From assembly GCA_025782575.1 (NCBI GenBank), contig JALGYY010000002.1, positions 38,729 to 102,728 on the forward strand: 64,000 bases of DNA. Reading direction: 5' to 3'. Origin of the DNA: a bacterium. Its GTDB lineage: Bacteria > Orphanbacterota > Orphanbacteria > Orphanbacterales > Orphanbacteraceae. Under the pieces are notes generated by a model, which saw only the letters and a program-made list of their open reading frames with translations, did not search any database and was not told the DNA's origin. Shown one piece after another: positions 8,335 to 17,248 of this stretch. Both the position numbers and the translations under genes were made by a program. Within the stretch, counting starts at the first letter, position 1. Each line of letters starts with the position of its first letter.

Positions 8335-10971
8335 TTACCTCACCAGCACGACCTTCCCCGTGGCCCGGCTCTTTCCCGCCGTGATCCGATAGAAATAGAC
8401 GCCTGCAGCTGCGGTTCGACCGGATTCATCCCGCCCATCCCATACGACAGAATGTTGTCCACCCGATTGCGAAGCTTTCTTCAGTAACCGGACACGTCTT
8501 CCGCTTGGCGAGAAAATGGCGAGCTCCACTGTCGCCTTGCCCGGAAGAGCGTAGTGAAAAGTCGTCCCTGTGCGCCCGAAGGGATTGGGAGTCGCCCGAA
8601 TCGATAGCCGGGTGATCGGCGCGGATTCTTCCTCGGGCGATTGCGCGACACTCGTCGGGATATCGCCGAACCAGGTGAGTGCTTTCCCGATCAGATCCTG
8701 CGCGTTCTGCTCCTGCAGGTGGTAGAGCGGAAAATCAAAGAACTGGGTTCGATACGTGCCGCCGTCGTAGCGAATTCCGGAAGGAGAACCATGGAACGAC
8801 GAGTCGGGGGGATCGGAGTTAAAGGTATATACGGTTTCGCCCCCCGGTGCGACCGACAGGAAGAAGTCCATGTCCGGCAACTTCCCTTTCCAGGGATTGC
8901 GCGCCTTACTCGAGTCAATCTGGACTGTCGGATAGCCGAGGAGTCCTGTGGCTCCGTATGAGAATTTCCCCCCGTCAGGGCTCGCGAAGTTGACGGTTTC
9001 GACCCTAAAATAGTCGTGGAGAACGTCACCCGGTCCGAACGCAACAGGGTAGAGCGGGCTGATACCATCCGCCAGCTTCCACCCCATCACAAGCACATTG
9101 CCGCCAAGATCGAGGTACTGGCGGAGGGCGGCAAGGTTTTCCACGAGAAACTGGTTCTGAAGCAGAACACCGCTCACCGTGAGATTGCGATCATCACTCA
9201 CCCAGACGACTGACGAATAGGCGCCTAGATCAGAAACGTTGATTCCGGTGGCGGCAGCGGCGCTGTCGTAGTCGAGTACGGTGTGCGGGATGGTGTCGAA
9301 CACAACCGCATAAAACGAGTCAGATTCGGCCTCCGTCGGTCTGTGGGGCTGGCCGGGTCCGACTACTGTTTCTTCGACGAATAGAACGCCCTGATCGAGA
9401 GATGCAACCCGTCCTCGTTCGATACCCGACTGAGGACCCTCGTTCCCGTTCGTATCAACGGTGCTCACCGCATAATAGTAGAAGGTTACCGGCAGGACTG
9501 CCGCATCCGTAAACGCGGGCACAGTAATCGGCGATCCGTTGATCTGGTTGAACGGCCCGGCGGCGCTCAACGACCGGAACACGTTATGGTGTGAGAAATC
9601 TCCTTCGGGCGCCCCGTTCCATGCGAGATCGATCGTCGAGTTGGTCGGAGCCACCAGGAGGCCGGTCGGCGCGAATGGAATCGTTGAGAGCACGCCCCTC
9701 TCCTCTGTAACGAGGCCCATATGGCCCAACGTATCGTATGCAGCAACGCCAAGCCAGAGCGATTCGGACGGGGACGGCGTGAAGAGATGGGACAGCGTGT
9801 TTCCCACGTCTATCGTCTGGTCCCAGAACGTCGAGCCGGTACCGCGAATCGTGACAATGTAGCCCCCGAGATCGGTTGCGTCGCTCGGTGACCAGGAGAG
9901 CTGGAATCCGGTCGAGTCCCCTGTGTTCCCGACAACAAAATCGACAACAGGACGGGGAGCATTGGCGAGGTTTCCGAACATCGCCACGTCAATTCCCACG
10001 TTTCTGGCGAGATAGGGAAAATTCATGACGCCGAACGAGTCGGCCGGACTATGCTGATGGATAAGATTGTCAAATTGATCCATGAGTCGGCACGCAGTGA
10101 AGCCATTGTCGTTGAAGGGAATGTGATCTCCACCGCGACCGGGGCGATCCTGCATCGGGATAATGTTGACGTTTTGTGTGGTATAGGCATCGCCGTATAG
10201 CTTCACCATTCGTGACATGTTTCTGGAACTGGAATTCGACGGCCCGATCGAGAATGTACGTACGTTTACCGTATCATTGTCGAGGCTGTCGCCGACTCCG
10301 ACTTCACCAAAGACCGTGTTGCCGAACACGTCGTTGGTCATCATGCCTTCGATGTTCCACCCTTGCTGAAATGCGTCGAGTGCGAGCGCACTGCTCCCGA
10401 ACAGTCCCTGGTCCTCTCCCACGACGTTTACGAATTTGATCGTCGCTTCCGTCCCCATCTTGGCAAGCACTCTGGCACACTCGATCGCCGCTGCGGATCC
10501 CCCGCCGTCATCGACGGCACCGGGTGCGAAACCGGTCCAATCCATATTGTCTTCGTTTCGTGAGTCCAGATGCCCCGAAAGGATGTAGATACGGTCGGCC
10601 TGGGCGGGATCACTACCCGGCAAAGTGGCGACTACATTTTTATGCAGCTTGGTAACTCCCTGGATCGTTTCGGTGAATTCGTGATATTCGACCTGCAGAA
10701 TCCCGCCGTTGTCATTGGAGATCTGAACGAACTGATCGAACACCCAGCGCCGCGCGGCGCCGATGCCGACCGTAGCAGAGAGGGTGTCCGAGTTCGTATG
10801 ACGCGTAAAGAACCCCTGCATGGACATAAGATAATTCCGCAGGGTATCTGCCGAGACCGAGTCGACAAGGCCCTCAATCACAGGATCCATGGCCGGCAGA
10901 GATACCTGTGCAGCAGAAATGGTGGGCAGAAGAAGGAGCAGTGAAACCAGAGCGACAGTGAAGCGCAACAT
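8335..10971 (-). CDS. Secreted M28-family zinc aminopeptidase with Fn3 and FlgD-Ig domains
   Basis: An exported metallopeptidase of 878 residues. The signal peptide is MLRFTVALVSLLLLLPTISA. The M28 domain follows, with ligands H134 (GHLDS), D154 (APGAVDDGGG), E186 and neighbouring catalytic acid (VGEDQG), D214 (TNDVFG) and a late His in IHQHSPAD. After it come two fibronectin-like segments, a region of unknown function (~560-780), and a C-terminal FlgD-Ig module (GRRVRLLKKASQSGGQHS ... VVLVR). The frame stays open 39 codons upstream, but GGAGG sits 6 bases before this ATG and the signal peptide begins here. A candidate -10 lies at 11084-11092. It probably digests peptides outside the cell. 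Confidence 0.9.
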   Translation of the reverse strand: MLRFTVALVSLLLLLPTISAAQVSLPAMDPVIEGLVDSVSADTLRNYLMSMQGFFTRHTNSDTLSATVGIGAARRWVFDQFVQISNDNGGILQVEYHEFTETIQGVTKLHKNVVATLPGSDPAQADRIYILSGHLDSRNEDNMDWTGFAPGAVDDGGGSAAAIECARVLAKMGTEATIKFVNVVGEDQGLFGSSALALDAFQQGWNIEGMMTNDVFGNTVFGEVGVGDSLDNDTVNVRTFSIGPSNSSSRNMSRMVKLYGDAYTTQNVNIIPMQDRPGRGGDHIPFNDNGFTACRLMDQFDNLIHQHSPADSFGVMNFPYLARNVGIDVAMFGNLANAPRPVVDFVVGNTGDSTGFQLSWSPSDATDLGGYIVTIRGTGSTFWDQTIDVGNTLSHLFTPSPSESLWLGVAAYDTLGHMGLVTEERGVLSTIPFAPTGLLVAPTNSTIDLAWNGAPEGDFSHHNVFRSLSAAGPFNQINGSPITVPAFTDAAVLPVTFYYYAVSTVDTNGNEGPQSGIERGRVASLDQGVLFVEETVVGPGQPHRPTEAESDSFYAVVFDTIPHTVLDYDSAAAATGINVSDLGAYSSVVWVSDDRNLTVSGVLLQNQFLVENLAALRQYLDLGGNVLVMGWKLADGISPLYPVAFGPGDVLHDYFRVETVNFASPDGGKFSYGATGLLGYPTVQIDSSKARNPWKGKLPDMDFFLSVAPGGETVYTFNSDPPDSSFHGSPSGIRYDGGTYRTQFFDFPLYHLQEQNAQDLIGKALTWFGDIPTSVAQSPEEESAPITRLSIRATPNPFGRTGTTFHYALPGKATVELAIFSPSGRRVRLLKKASQSGGQHSVVWDGRDESGRTAAAGVYFYRITAGKSRATGKVVLVR

Positions 10972-11083
10972 TGCGGCCCTCCGAATGAATGTAAAGGAAC
11001 CAGCCAGAGATGAGACTGCATGGGTTTGGCTTTGTTCCCATGCCGGTAAGATCCGGGGGCACGGGAGGATTGATTCGTATTCA

Positions 11084-11092
11084 AGCATACCA
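11084..11092 (-). promoter_or_regulatory. Candidate extended -10 promoter of the M28 peptidase gene
   Basis: On the minus strand the sequence reads TGGTATGCT, one match to the extended -10 pattern TGGTATNAT found before many genes here. It lies about 113 bases before the chosen start. No clear -35 element was seen. Confidence 0.4.
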
Positions 11093-11219
11093 GAAGGCGG
11101 GTTGTGAGTACAAGGGCCGTTACCCCTAACATCGGCAATGACAGAGCAGGGACTCCTGGGCTACGATCGTCGGGTTACGGTCAGGCTATTGTGCTTGACC
11201 CGGGGAAAGGGGAACCCAG

Positions 11220-12392
11220 CTGTCTGTTTCTGAGCTTTCTGACCTTCTGCTACATGACTACGCGGTAGAGCCTCCGGATTTCGGCCGGCTTCGGGAAGCC
11301 GTTCCCCGCCTGAAAAGCGAGGCGGGCGATCGGGATCACATATTCTTCGCCCCCATGCCGAAGAGCGGATCGACCTTCCTGTCAATGGTCACTCGCGAAA
11401 TCACCGGCTACGAGTGGTTCCCCATGAACTTCGCATACTGGCAGCTCGAACATGACATGTACCTGCCCTCCCTGTTGCGTAGCGTAACTCAGAACACAGT
11501 CACCCAGCAGCATGTAAAGGGATCAGATTCCAATATCGATCTTATGGAAATCTTCGGTATTCGTCCGGTCATCATGGTGCGCAATATTTTTGACGTCGTC
11601 GTCAGTTACCGGGATCATATCCACAAGTACCGGGTCCAAGTCCCCCCCGCTTTTCTGAACGACCGTTTTTTTGATTTGGCGGACGAGGCGCAATTCGATC
11701 TGATCATCGACATGTTCATGCCATGGTACATTTCTTTCTTTGCATCGTGGTATGACATCAGCCTGTCGGCTCGACTGGATCACATCTGGATTCGATACGA
11801 AGAGATGATCGGCCGGACACACGCGACCTTCCGCAAAGTATTCGAGTTCTACAATCTCCCTGTGACTGATGGCCAGATCGACGAGACCATCAGCAAACTT
11901 CCCAAGTGGAAGGTCGGATACAATAAAGGCGTATCCGGCAGGGGTCTGGAAACTCTGACGAAAGATCAGCAGAAGCGAATCACAGAGTTGACGAAACACT
12001 ATCCGTGGGTCGATTTCACAATGATCGGAATCGATACATCGAGCAAAGACAACGCGCCGAAGCGGAATTTTCATCTGTACCGAAGCCATGCGCTGAACTA
12101 TCACGCCGAAGGGGAGTTCGAGAAGGCGGCGATCGATTATAAGCGCGCCCTTTCGATCCGACCTGATGACGTTTCGGTCCTCGTAAGTCTGGGCAACGCC
12201 CATAGGGCCGGAGGCGACTTCAGGAGCGCGAGAATGAGTTACATGGAAGCGATTCGTTACGATCCGGAATCATCAATCGTCTGGGCCAGTATCAGCCGGC
12301 TCGCTGCTGACCAGAACGATCAACTCACCGCCAGAGAGGCACTCGAAAAAGCAGCTCGATTGAATCCAGGCACCTGCTCATGTCAGCCGTGA
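11220..12392 (+). CDS. Sulfotransferase-domain protein with C-terminal TPR repeats
   Basis: A PAPS-dependent sulfotransferase-like protein. The 5'-phosphosulfate loop is PKSGSTFL (residues 47-54 from the start chosen here), preceded by the strand HIFFAPM. The first ATG (11355) would remove that strand. The frame is open back to a TGA at 11196 with good coding content, and CTG at 11220 lies 7 bases after an AAAGGGG(A) ribosome site, so a CTG start is proposed, giving 390 residues. A conserved arginine-rich segment (IRPVIMVRNIFDVVVSYRDH) carries the PAPS 3'-phosphate Arg and Ser. The final ~110 residues form about three TPRs. The acceptor is unknown; TPRs suggest a protein partner. Confidence 0.78.
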   Translation: MSVSELSDLLLHDYAVEPPDFGRLREAVPRLKSEAGDRDHIFFAPMPKSGSTFLSMVTREITGYEWFPMNFAYWQLEHDMYLPSLLRSVTQNTVTQQHVKGSDSNIDLMEIFGIRPVIMVRNIFDVVVSYRDHIHKYRVQVPPAFLNDRFFDLADEAQFDLIIDMFMPWYISFFASWYDISLSARLDHIWIRYEEMIGRTHATFRKVFEFYNLPVTDGQIDETISKLPKWKVGYNKGVSGRGLETLTKDQQKRITELTKHYPWVDFTMIGIDTSSKDNAPKRNFHLYRSHALNYHAEGEFEKAAIDYKRALSIRPDDVSVLVSLGNAHRAGGDFRSARMSYMEAIRYDPESSIVWASISRLAADQNDQLTAREALEKAARLNPGTCSCQP

Positions 12393-12571
12393 TCCGTCCC
12401 TGGTTTTCGCTGTACGACTTTGAATATGAGCACACTCCGTAAGTGACGAGAGGCGCATACGGATGATAGGCTTCGGGCTTCGGTATTTCGGCCCTCATGA
12501 TCCTGGCGGCCTGCTTCTACTGTGTCGGCGCCGGCACGATGTTCGTATGGTCGCGCAGGGACTGATTCCCC

Positions 12572-13558
12572 TTAATATTCGTACTGCACAGTAAGGCCGT
12601 AGTTCTGGATTTCCTCGGTCAGGAAGAACTGGCCGAACGGCAGAAAGCCACGAAGAAATACGAGCAGGAATCGAACTCGTCGCTGAGATGTCGCGCCAGC
12701 CAGTTCGAGGCCCGCAGAAAGACTCTCGGTCACACCCCACTTCCCGACCTCGAACGCTTGAAAGTCCGCACCGAACACCGGCACCACTCTTTCTCCGAGC
12801 CACCCCCAACCTCTCCCCCGAAATTCCGATCCCCACTGAACGAACCCCGGATCCATGTCAATACTGGAACTGATGAGCCGGCCGCCACCGGCGTAAGCCC
12901 TCATCCACAGATACTCGTAGGAGATCGTTACATCGACTGCCTCATACGACAGATCGACCCTTTTGACGGAGGGGTTGGCAATCAAGAACTCGTCCCCGAG
13001 ATGGCTGCTCTGATGCAGCGCGCGCAGTCGACCGGAGAACGGTCCCCGCCGTGCCGTGAAACGCGGACCGACGATGAAGTCAGAGTTAAGCAGATCGCTC
13101 TTGGGCGAGCTCAAGTTGAACTGCGATATTATAGCCCCGAAGAATCCGACCTGAACCCCGTCGCAACACCCCCGCGAACGGCGTGTCCACAATCCGAATG
13201 TGCCTCCGGCGGAGACGATCCCGGCGCTGATCCGTCGCCCCCCTCCTTCGGATGGAAACGCCTCACCACGAAACGTAACCCGCCGATAGCTGGCGTAGAC
13301 GCGGGGTTCCTTCACATCGGAAAGCAGCGGTCGAAAAACATCATTCTGGGGCAGGATATGCTCATATTGAAGTTGCGTCTCCGATTCACCGCGGTGGGGA
13401 TCGTCATAGCGGCAATCCGTACTTTGGGAAGGGGCTGATTCCACGCCGTCAGCCAGGGCACTTGTCCCGAAAAACAGGACCGGGAAGGCAATGGCGAACA
13501 GGACAGCCGGCAACCATTTTGCTCCCAACCGGTTCATTTCCGAAGACCCATGGCTCAT
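12572..13558 (-). CDS. DUF1207-like envelope protein
   Basis: A 328-residue exported protein. After a signal segment (LPAVLFAIAFPVLFFGTSALA) it has FRPLLSDVKEPRVYASYRR, which resembles the start of the DUF1207 family, then aromatic beta-strand-like repeats and a terminal YGLTVQYEY with a C-terminal aromatic residue, as in outer-membrane barrels. Function is unknown; an outer-membrane location is inferred. Two starts are possible. ATG 13558 has AAGGAGG only one base away, while ATG 13537 starts directly at the signal peptide. It is divergent from the HU gene. Confidence 0.65.
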   Translation of the reverse strand: MSHGSSEMNRLGAKWLPAVLFAIAFPVLFFGTSALADGVESAPSQSTDCRYDDPHRGESETQLQYEHILPQNDVFRPLLSDVKEPRVYASYRRVTFRGEAFPSEGGGRRISAGIVSAGGTFGLWTRRSRGCCDGVQVGFFGAIISQFNLSSPKSDLLNSDFIVGPRFTARRGPFSGRLRALHQSSHLGDEFLIANPSVKRVDLSYEAVDVTISYEYLWMRAYAGGGRLISSSIDMDPGFVQWGSEFRGRGWGWLGERVVPVFGADFQAFEVGKWGVTESLSAGLELAGATSQRRVRFLLVFLRGFLPFGQFFLTEEIQNYGLTVQYEY

Positions 13559-13790
13559 ACCTCCTTCCGAAAACTACCATGAGAAGGGATCTGTCGCCAG
13601 GCGAGGACCGGGTGGGAGCGGGCGGAGATCAGGTGAAAATCATCCGGCGGCTGTCGCCAGATCGAAAAAAGTCCTCGAATCCGCCAATTCCTGCGTTTTT
13701 TCTCCCTATTTTCCCTTTATGCTGTATGTTCAGGCCGTCAGATTTGAGTTTCAAAACCCAATAGCGCCAAGGCGCAAGGAGATCAATACC

Positions 13791-14141
13791 ATGGCAATTC
13801 GGAAAAAGACCTCAAAGAGAAAGACGACCAAGACAGCCCAGGCCAAGCCGCTCACGCGGACAGAGACTTACCGCGCGCTAGCCGACAAAACCGACCTGAG
13901 CCGCAAGGATGTGGTTGCTGTCTGTGACGCACTGACCGACGTGATGGTCAAGTCCGTCAAGAGGCACGGCTCCTACAACTTCCTCGGGCTGATGAAGATG
14001 ACCCTCGTGAAGAAGCCTGCGGTCCGTGGCGGCAAGATGGTTCGGAATCCCTTCACCGGCGACATGGTAAAGCAGAAGCCCAAACCGGCCTCCCGCACCA
14101 TTCGGGTTCGCCCCTTGAAGGCGGTCAAGGACCTGCTGTAG
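13791..14141 (+). CDS. HU/IHF-family DNA-binding protein
   Basis: A 116-residue nucleoid-associated protein. After a basic leader of about 20 residues (IRKKTSKRKTTKTAQ), it follows the HU plan: LTRTETYRALADKTDLSRKD (helices), then the DNA-intercalating arm VRNPFTGDMVKQKPKPASRT. The arm keeps the RNP.TG core with Pro at the usual tip position. HU proteins dimerise and bend DNA. The extra basic N-terminal tail is longer than in classic HU (~90 residues). AAGGAG lies 9 bases before this ATG; the frame stays open further upstream but with no coding sense. A strong hairpin follows at 14159-14188. Confidence 0.93.
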   Translation: MAIRKKTSKRKTTKTAQAKPLTRTETYRALADKTDLSRKDVVAVCDALTDVMVKSVKRHGSYNFLGLMKMTLVKKPAVRGGKMVRNPFTGDMVKQKPKPASRTIRVRPLKAVKDLL

Positions 14142-14158
14142 CAGATACCGAAGTCAGG

Positions 14159-14188
14159 GAGGGGGCGGACCGCAAGGCCCGCCCCCTC
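14159..14188 (+). terminator. Hairpin after the HU gene
   Basis: A 10-bp GC-rich stem (GAGGGGGCGG core) with a 10-base loop begins 17 bases after the HU stop. There is no T-run on the plus strand, so it may act as an mRNA 3' stabiliser or as a bidirectional barrier between the convergent genes rather than as a classical intrinsic terminator. Confidence 0.6.
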
Positions 14189-14221
14189 GTCGTTCAAGCT
14201 GTCATCTCCTTCTGACAATTC

Positions 14222-14884
14222 CTACCGGAACATACCCTTTACATCCGACCAGCTGCTCTCCTCGACTGCACCGGTCTTGACCCGGGCACTGCTCCGTCCG
14301 AGGCGCTCGACCTGTGCAAAATCGACATTGTCGAGACCGAATACGGAGAAACCGTTCGTCGGATTCAGGATGGTGATGTTGATCTTAAGTTGCCGACTCT
14401 GAAGCGGAAACGGGCCACCGAACGAGATGAAGGGGTCGTTCACGGCGATATTCGAATCGGAGAGCAGGACGGTTCCCGCGCCGTTCGTAACGGAGATTTC
14501 GTCGATCGTGAAGGGAGCGTCGGAGGTGGCGAAATCGAACCCATAGAGGGCGACAAGGTAGCCCGCATCAGCGCGGAGGCAGATCGTGTAGCCGGTCGTG
14601 CCGACCCAATCCTCTGAGTCCATTACGAGTACGTTCTCGAGATCCCCGTAGCCGGTCCCTTCCTGATACATCCAGGACTCGTCATCCAGGGCGTAATCGA
14701 TCGCAACGTTCGGCGTCCATCCATGATCAGGGCCGTACGAAAAGTCACCATTCACCGCCGATGACACCCGATCGCCATATGACCGATCGAAATTGTTCTG
14801 TGTATCGAACGTAAGTACTGTGGCTTCCGCCGCCGTATGGGCGAGGAGGATTCCACCCAGGATCGTTACCAGTAGCTTCTTCAT
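14222..14884 (-). CDS. Small secreted protein with C-terminal W..VK.MFR motif
   Basis: A 220-residue exported protein of unknown function. The signal peptide is MKKLLVTILGGILLAHTAAEA. The body resembles bacterial secreted 'VPLPA/PEP-CTERM-like' beta-sandwich proteins (VLTFDTQNNFD..., a late GLDNVDFAQV strand), but no transmembrane tail is present. The protein ends ESSWSDVKGMFR. The secreted protein at 27940-28536 ends ESETWGRVKMLFR, so this short tail may be a shared sorting or processing signal. That is an inference from two examples. A 23-base region before the start is AT-poorer and has a ribosome site like GGGGAA. Confidence 0.72.
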   Translation of the reverse strand: MKKLLVTILGGILLAHTAAEATVLTFDTQNNFDRSYGDRVSSAVNGDFSYGPDHGWTPNVAIDYALDDESWMYQEGTGYGDLENVLVMDSEDWVGTTGYTICLRADAGYLVALYGFDFATSDAPFTIDEISVTNGAGTVLLSDSNIAVNDPFISFGGPFPLQSRQLKINITILNPTNGFSVFGLDNVDFAQVERLGRSSARVKTGAVEESSWSDVKGMFR

Positions 14885-15017
14885 TTCAATTCCCCTTTTG
14901 GGATGTGTTGAGGTTGCAATGCTTCGTCCGGACCAGTCCGGGCATCTGAAGTGACTCGACTGGGTTGTTCGTGATGCCCTCTACCTGGAAAAGCGGAGTT
15001 TCGGCCGGATGACCCTC

Positions 15018-15046
15018 AAAAAAAAGCCCGCCAGTTGAAGGCGGGC
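15018..15046 (-). terminator. Rho-independent terminator of the ArsR-type regulator
   Basis: Read on the minus strand, a 7-bp stem GCCCGCC/GGCGGGC with a 7-base loop is followed by eight T residues. It lies 28 bases after the regulator's stop codon. Confidence 0.9.
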
Positions 15047-15073
15047 ACTGACGATGTTCTTTCGGGGGAGGCG

Positions 15074-15736
15074 CTACGGCTTCGTTGTGCCGGAATCCGT
15101 TTCAGGCGGCTTCCTGTCGAGAGGAAAGTACGCGATCGTCAGGCGGTAGCGTTCCTGGTCCTTTTCATCTTCTTTGTCGTCTTCGTCGTCGAGCTGCGTC
15201 AGCCAATCCAGAATCTCGCGCAACCGCCTCTGGAGTTCGGTCAGATCTTTCCTGCCGGCTCTGATTTCGGCAAATGTGAGGATCCCTTCTTCCTCTATAC
15301 AGTCGGGAGGAGAGTTTTCGATGAGATCAGTCAGCTCGGCGGATGAAGTGTTGAAAATCAATGAGACCATGGATCGGAGAGTTTCCTTCTCCTCGTTGCT
15401 CGCCTCCCCCCCCCCTGTGAACACGCGGGAGTCCGCCTGGAACGCCCGGGCAACTGCAATGTAATATTTCTCCAGCGTTCCCCGATTCTGCCGGGTCCGG
15501 GTGAGCTCGATCAGCCCCACCTTTTCGAGCGCCTCCACATGATGGTAGAGCCTGGTCGGCTTCTCCCCGATCCGTTCGGCAACCTGCTTGGTCGTACGTT
15601 CTTGGTTCAGTTCTTCCAGAATCTTGATCCGGAGAGGATCAGCGAGAACCTTGATCTGGTCGAGCGCCGTCAGGATCATGATCTCCTGAGAGGGCTTTCG
15701 GGGTCCTTTCTTGCCTCCCCCAGTGCTACTGCTCAC
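15074..15736 (-). CDS. ArsR-type winged-helix transcriptional regulator
   Basis: A 220-residue regulator. A winged helix-turn-helix of the ArsR/HTH_20 type spans about residues 25-95: LADPLRIKILEELNQERTTK, then QVAERIGEKPTRLYHHVEAL as the recognition helix, then a wing. The C-terminal half (~100-220) is acidic and helical (DDEDDKEDEKDQ) and may bind a ligand or form the dimer. No clustered cysteines for metal sensing are present. The GTG start follows TGGAGAT. It is divergent from the MFS exporter, with 145 AT-rich bases between them. This is a classic layout for a repressor controlling itself and the pump. Confidence 0.87.
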   Translation of the reverse strand: MSSSTGGGKKGPRKPSQEIMILTALDQIKVLADPLRIKILEELNQERTTKQVAERIGEKPTRLYHHVEALEKVGLIELTRTRQNRGTLEKYYIAVARAFQADSRVFTGGGEASNEEKETLRSMVSLIFNTSSAELTDLIENSPPDCIEEEGILTFAEIRAGRKDLTELQRRLREILDWLTQLDDEDDKEDEKDQERYRLTIAYFPLDRKPPETDSGTTKP

Positions 15737-15750
15737 CTTGTATCTCCATT

Positions 15751-15779
15751 GATAATAAACAGTTATCCAGCTACCTCAA
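15751..15779 (-). promoter_or_regulatory. Promoter and possible operator of the ArsR-type gene
   Basis: On the minus strand, TTGAGG (15774-15779), a 16-base spacer and TATTAT (15752-15757) form a plausible promoter. The -10 lies inside an inverted repeat, GATAA-N7-TTATC at 15751-15767, which could be the site of autoregulation. Confidence 0.5.
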
Positions 15780-15812
15780 GAGAGTATCACAGAAAGTCGC
15801 AGGTTAATATAA

Positions 15813-15847
15813 AAGAATTCTTGAATAATCGACAACATTTGTATAAT
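15813..15847 (+). promoter_or_regulatory. Promoter and possible operator of the MFS exporter
   Basis: TATAAT at 15842-15847 is preceded by TTGAAT at 15821-15826 (spacer 15). A perfect palindrome, AAGAATTCTT at 15813-15822, overlaps the -35 side. The start codon lies 34 bases further on with AAGGGGG before it. Confidence 0.5.
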
Positions 15848-15881
15848 TTATAAAACCTGAACGTTCTTCCAAGGGGGTGCC

Positions 15882-17204
15882 ATGAACGATCATCATAGAG
15901 ATGCGTCAGCGACATCTGCGACCGAGGAGCTCAATCCAGCCTCAGCCAGCTGTTCGGAAAAGACAGAGCCGCTCGCCACCGATCCACCACTTCGCCCCTT
16001 TTTCGTTCTATGGGGAGGGCAGACCCTTTCGCTCGTCGGAAGCAACGCGGTGCAGTTCGCACTCATCTGGTGGCTCACTGCAGAAACCGGCTCCGCAACC
16101 GTACTGGCAATGGCGACTCTTTTCGGCCTCGCTCCTCAAGTCGCCCTCGGCCCGCTCATCGGCGCACTTATCGACCGGTGGAACCGGAAGCTGGTCATGC
16201 TCCTTGCCGACGGCCTCATCGCCGTAGCCTCTCTCGTGCTTGCCGGCCTCTATATCTCCGGAGTGGCCCGTACCGAGCACGTCCTCGCTCTCCTCTTCCT
16301 CCGCACGCTGGGCGGGGCGTTCCATGCTCCCGCGATGATGGCGTCTACTACGTTGATGGTACCCGAGCGTCTGTTCACTCAGATCCAGGGCCTTAACCAG
16401 AGTGCCCAGGGACTTCAACTCATCATATCCGCTCCCCTCGGCGCGCTTTTGTTCGCGCTGCTTCCTATGGGCAAGGTGATGTTCGTCGACGTGGGAACCG
16501 CTCTTATTGCGATCGTGCCGCTTCTCTTCATCCATGTGCCTCAGCCGAAAGCCAAGCCGGGCACCGTCGAAAACAAGACGGTCTGGCAGGAAATGATCGA
16601 CGGCTTTCAATACCTGCGCCGGCGATCGGGGTATCTCACGATGATCTGCCTCGCAGCCGGGATCAACATGCTCCTCGTTCCGGCCTTCTCGCTTCTGCCG
16701 CTTCTCGTTCTCGATCGATTGCAGGGAGACGCAGCCCAGCTCGGATGGATCACATCCGTTTTTGGAGTGGGTATGCTGATGGGCGGCGGGCTACTCGCCC
16801 TATGGGGCGGGTTCTCCCGCCGAATCCTGACCACGCTGTCCGCGATGATCGCAATGGGCCTCGCGGTCGTTGCTCTTGGAGTTACGCCAGCGGGGACTTT
16901 CTGGTGGGCTCTCGGATCGATGTTCGCCATCGGTTTCATCGTGCCCCTCGTGAACGGCCCCCTGCACGCGATCATTCAGGCGACGATTCCACCCGATTTC
17001 CAGGGCCGCGTGTTTACATTGATCGGGAGCCTCGCCGGGGCAGCGGCGCCGATCGGGCTCCTGGTCGCGGCTCCGGTAGCCGAAATTGTCGGCGTCGGGG
17101 CGTGGTATCTGGCGGGAGGGGTGATGTGCGTCCTCATGGGAATTTCGGGTTTCTTTTCACCGGCGCTCATGCGGATCGAAGAGAAGGACGGGACGACCGC
17201 GTGA
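15882..17204 (+). CDS. MFS transporter (MefA/drug-exporter type)
   Basis: A 440-residue inner-membrane protein with about 12 hydrophobic segments after a ~45-residue hydrophilic leader. The MFS motif A is GPLIGALIDRWNRKLVML, between helices 2 and 3 (G-x3-D-R-x2-R-K). The overall style (PFFVLWGGQTLSLVGSNAVQ start, GFQYLRRRSGYL central loop, DFQGRVFTLIGS late loop) matches the 12-helix exporters related to macrolide efflux protein MefA. The substrate cannot be read from the sequence. The divergent ArsR-type regulator probably controls it. The ATG has AAGGGGG 5 bases upstream. Confidence 0.92.
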   Translation: MNDHHRDASATSATEELNPASASCSEKTEPLATDPPLRPFFVLWGGQTLSLVGSNAVQFALIWWLTAETGSATVLAMATLFGLAPQVALGPLIGALIDRWNRKLVMLLADGLIAVASLVLAGLYISGVARTEHVLALLFLRTLGGAFHAPAMMASTTLMVPERLFTQIQGLNQSAQGLQLIISAPLGALLFALLPMGKVMFVDVGTALIAIVPLLFIHVPQPKAKPGTVENKTVWQEMIDGFQYLRRRSGYLTMICLAAGINMLLVPAFSLLPLLVLDRLQGDAAQLGWITSVFGVGMLMGGGLLALWGGFSRRILTTLSAMIAMGLAVVALGVTPAGTFWWALGSMFAIGFIVPLVNGPLHAIIQATIPPDFQGRVFTLIGSLAGAAAPIGLLVAAPVAEIVGVGAWYLAGGVMCVLMGISGFFSPALMRIEEKDGTTA

Positions 17205-17248
17205 TCTTCAGGAGAAGCAGGTTTTGACCTGCCGCATCTTAACCGGAA

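Noticed and set aside
12475-12560. A short hydrophobic frame (ALMILAACFYCVGAGTMFVW) after the sulfotransferase gene
   Set aside because: Only about 22 residues from the first ATG and no ribosome site; could be chance.
12758-13438. A 226-codon plus-strand frame over the DUF1207-like gene
   Set aside because: Pro/Arg-rich antisense shadow; the minus-strand product has a signal peptide and family-like motifs.
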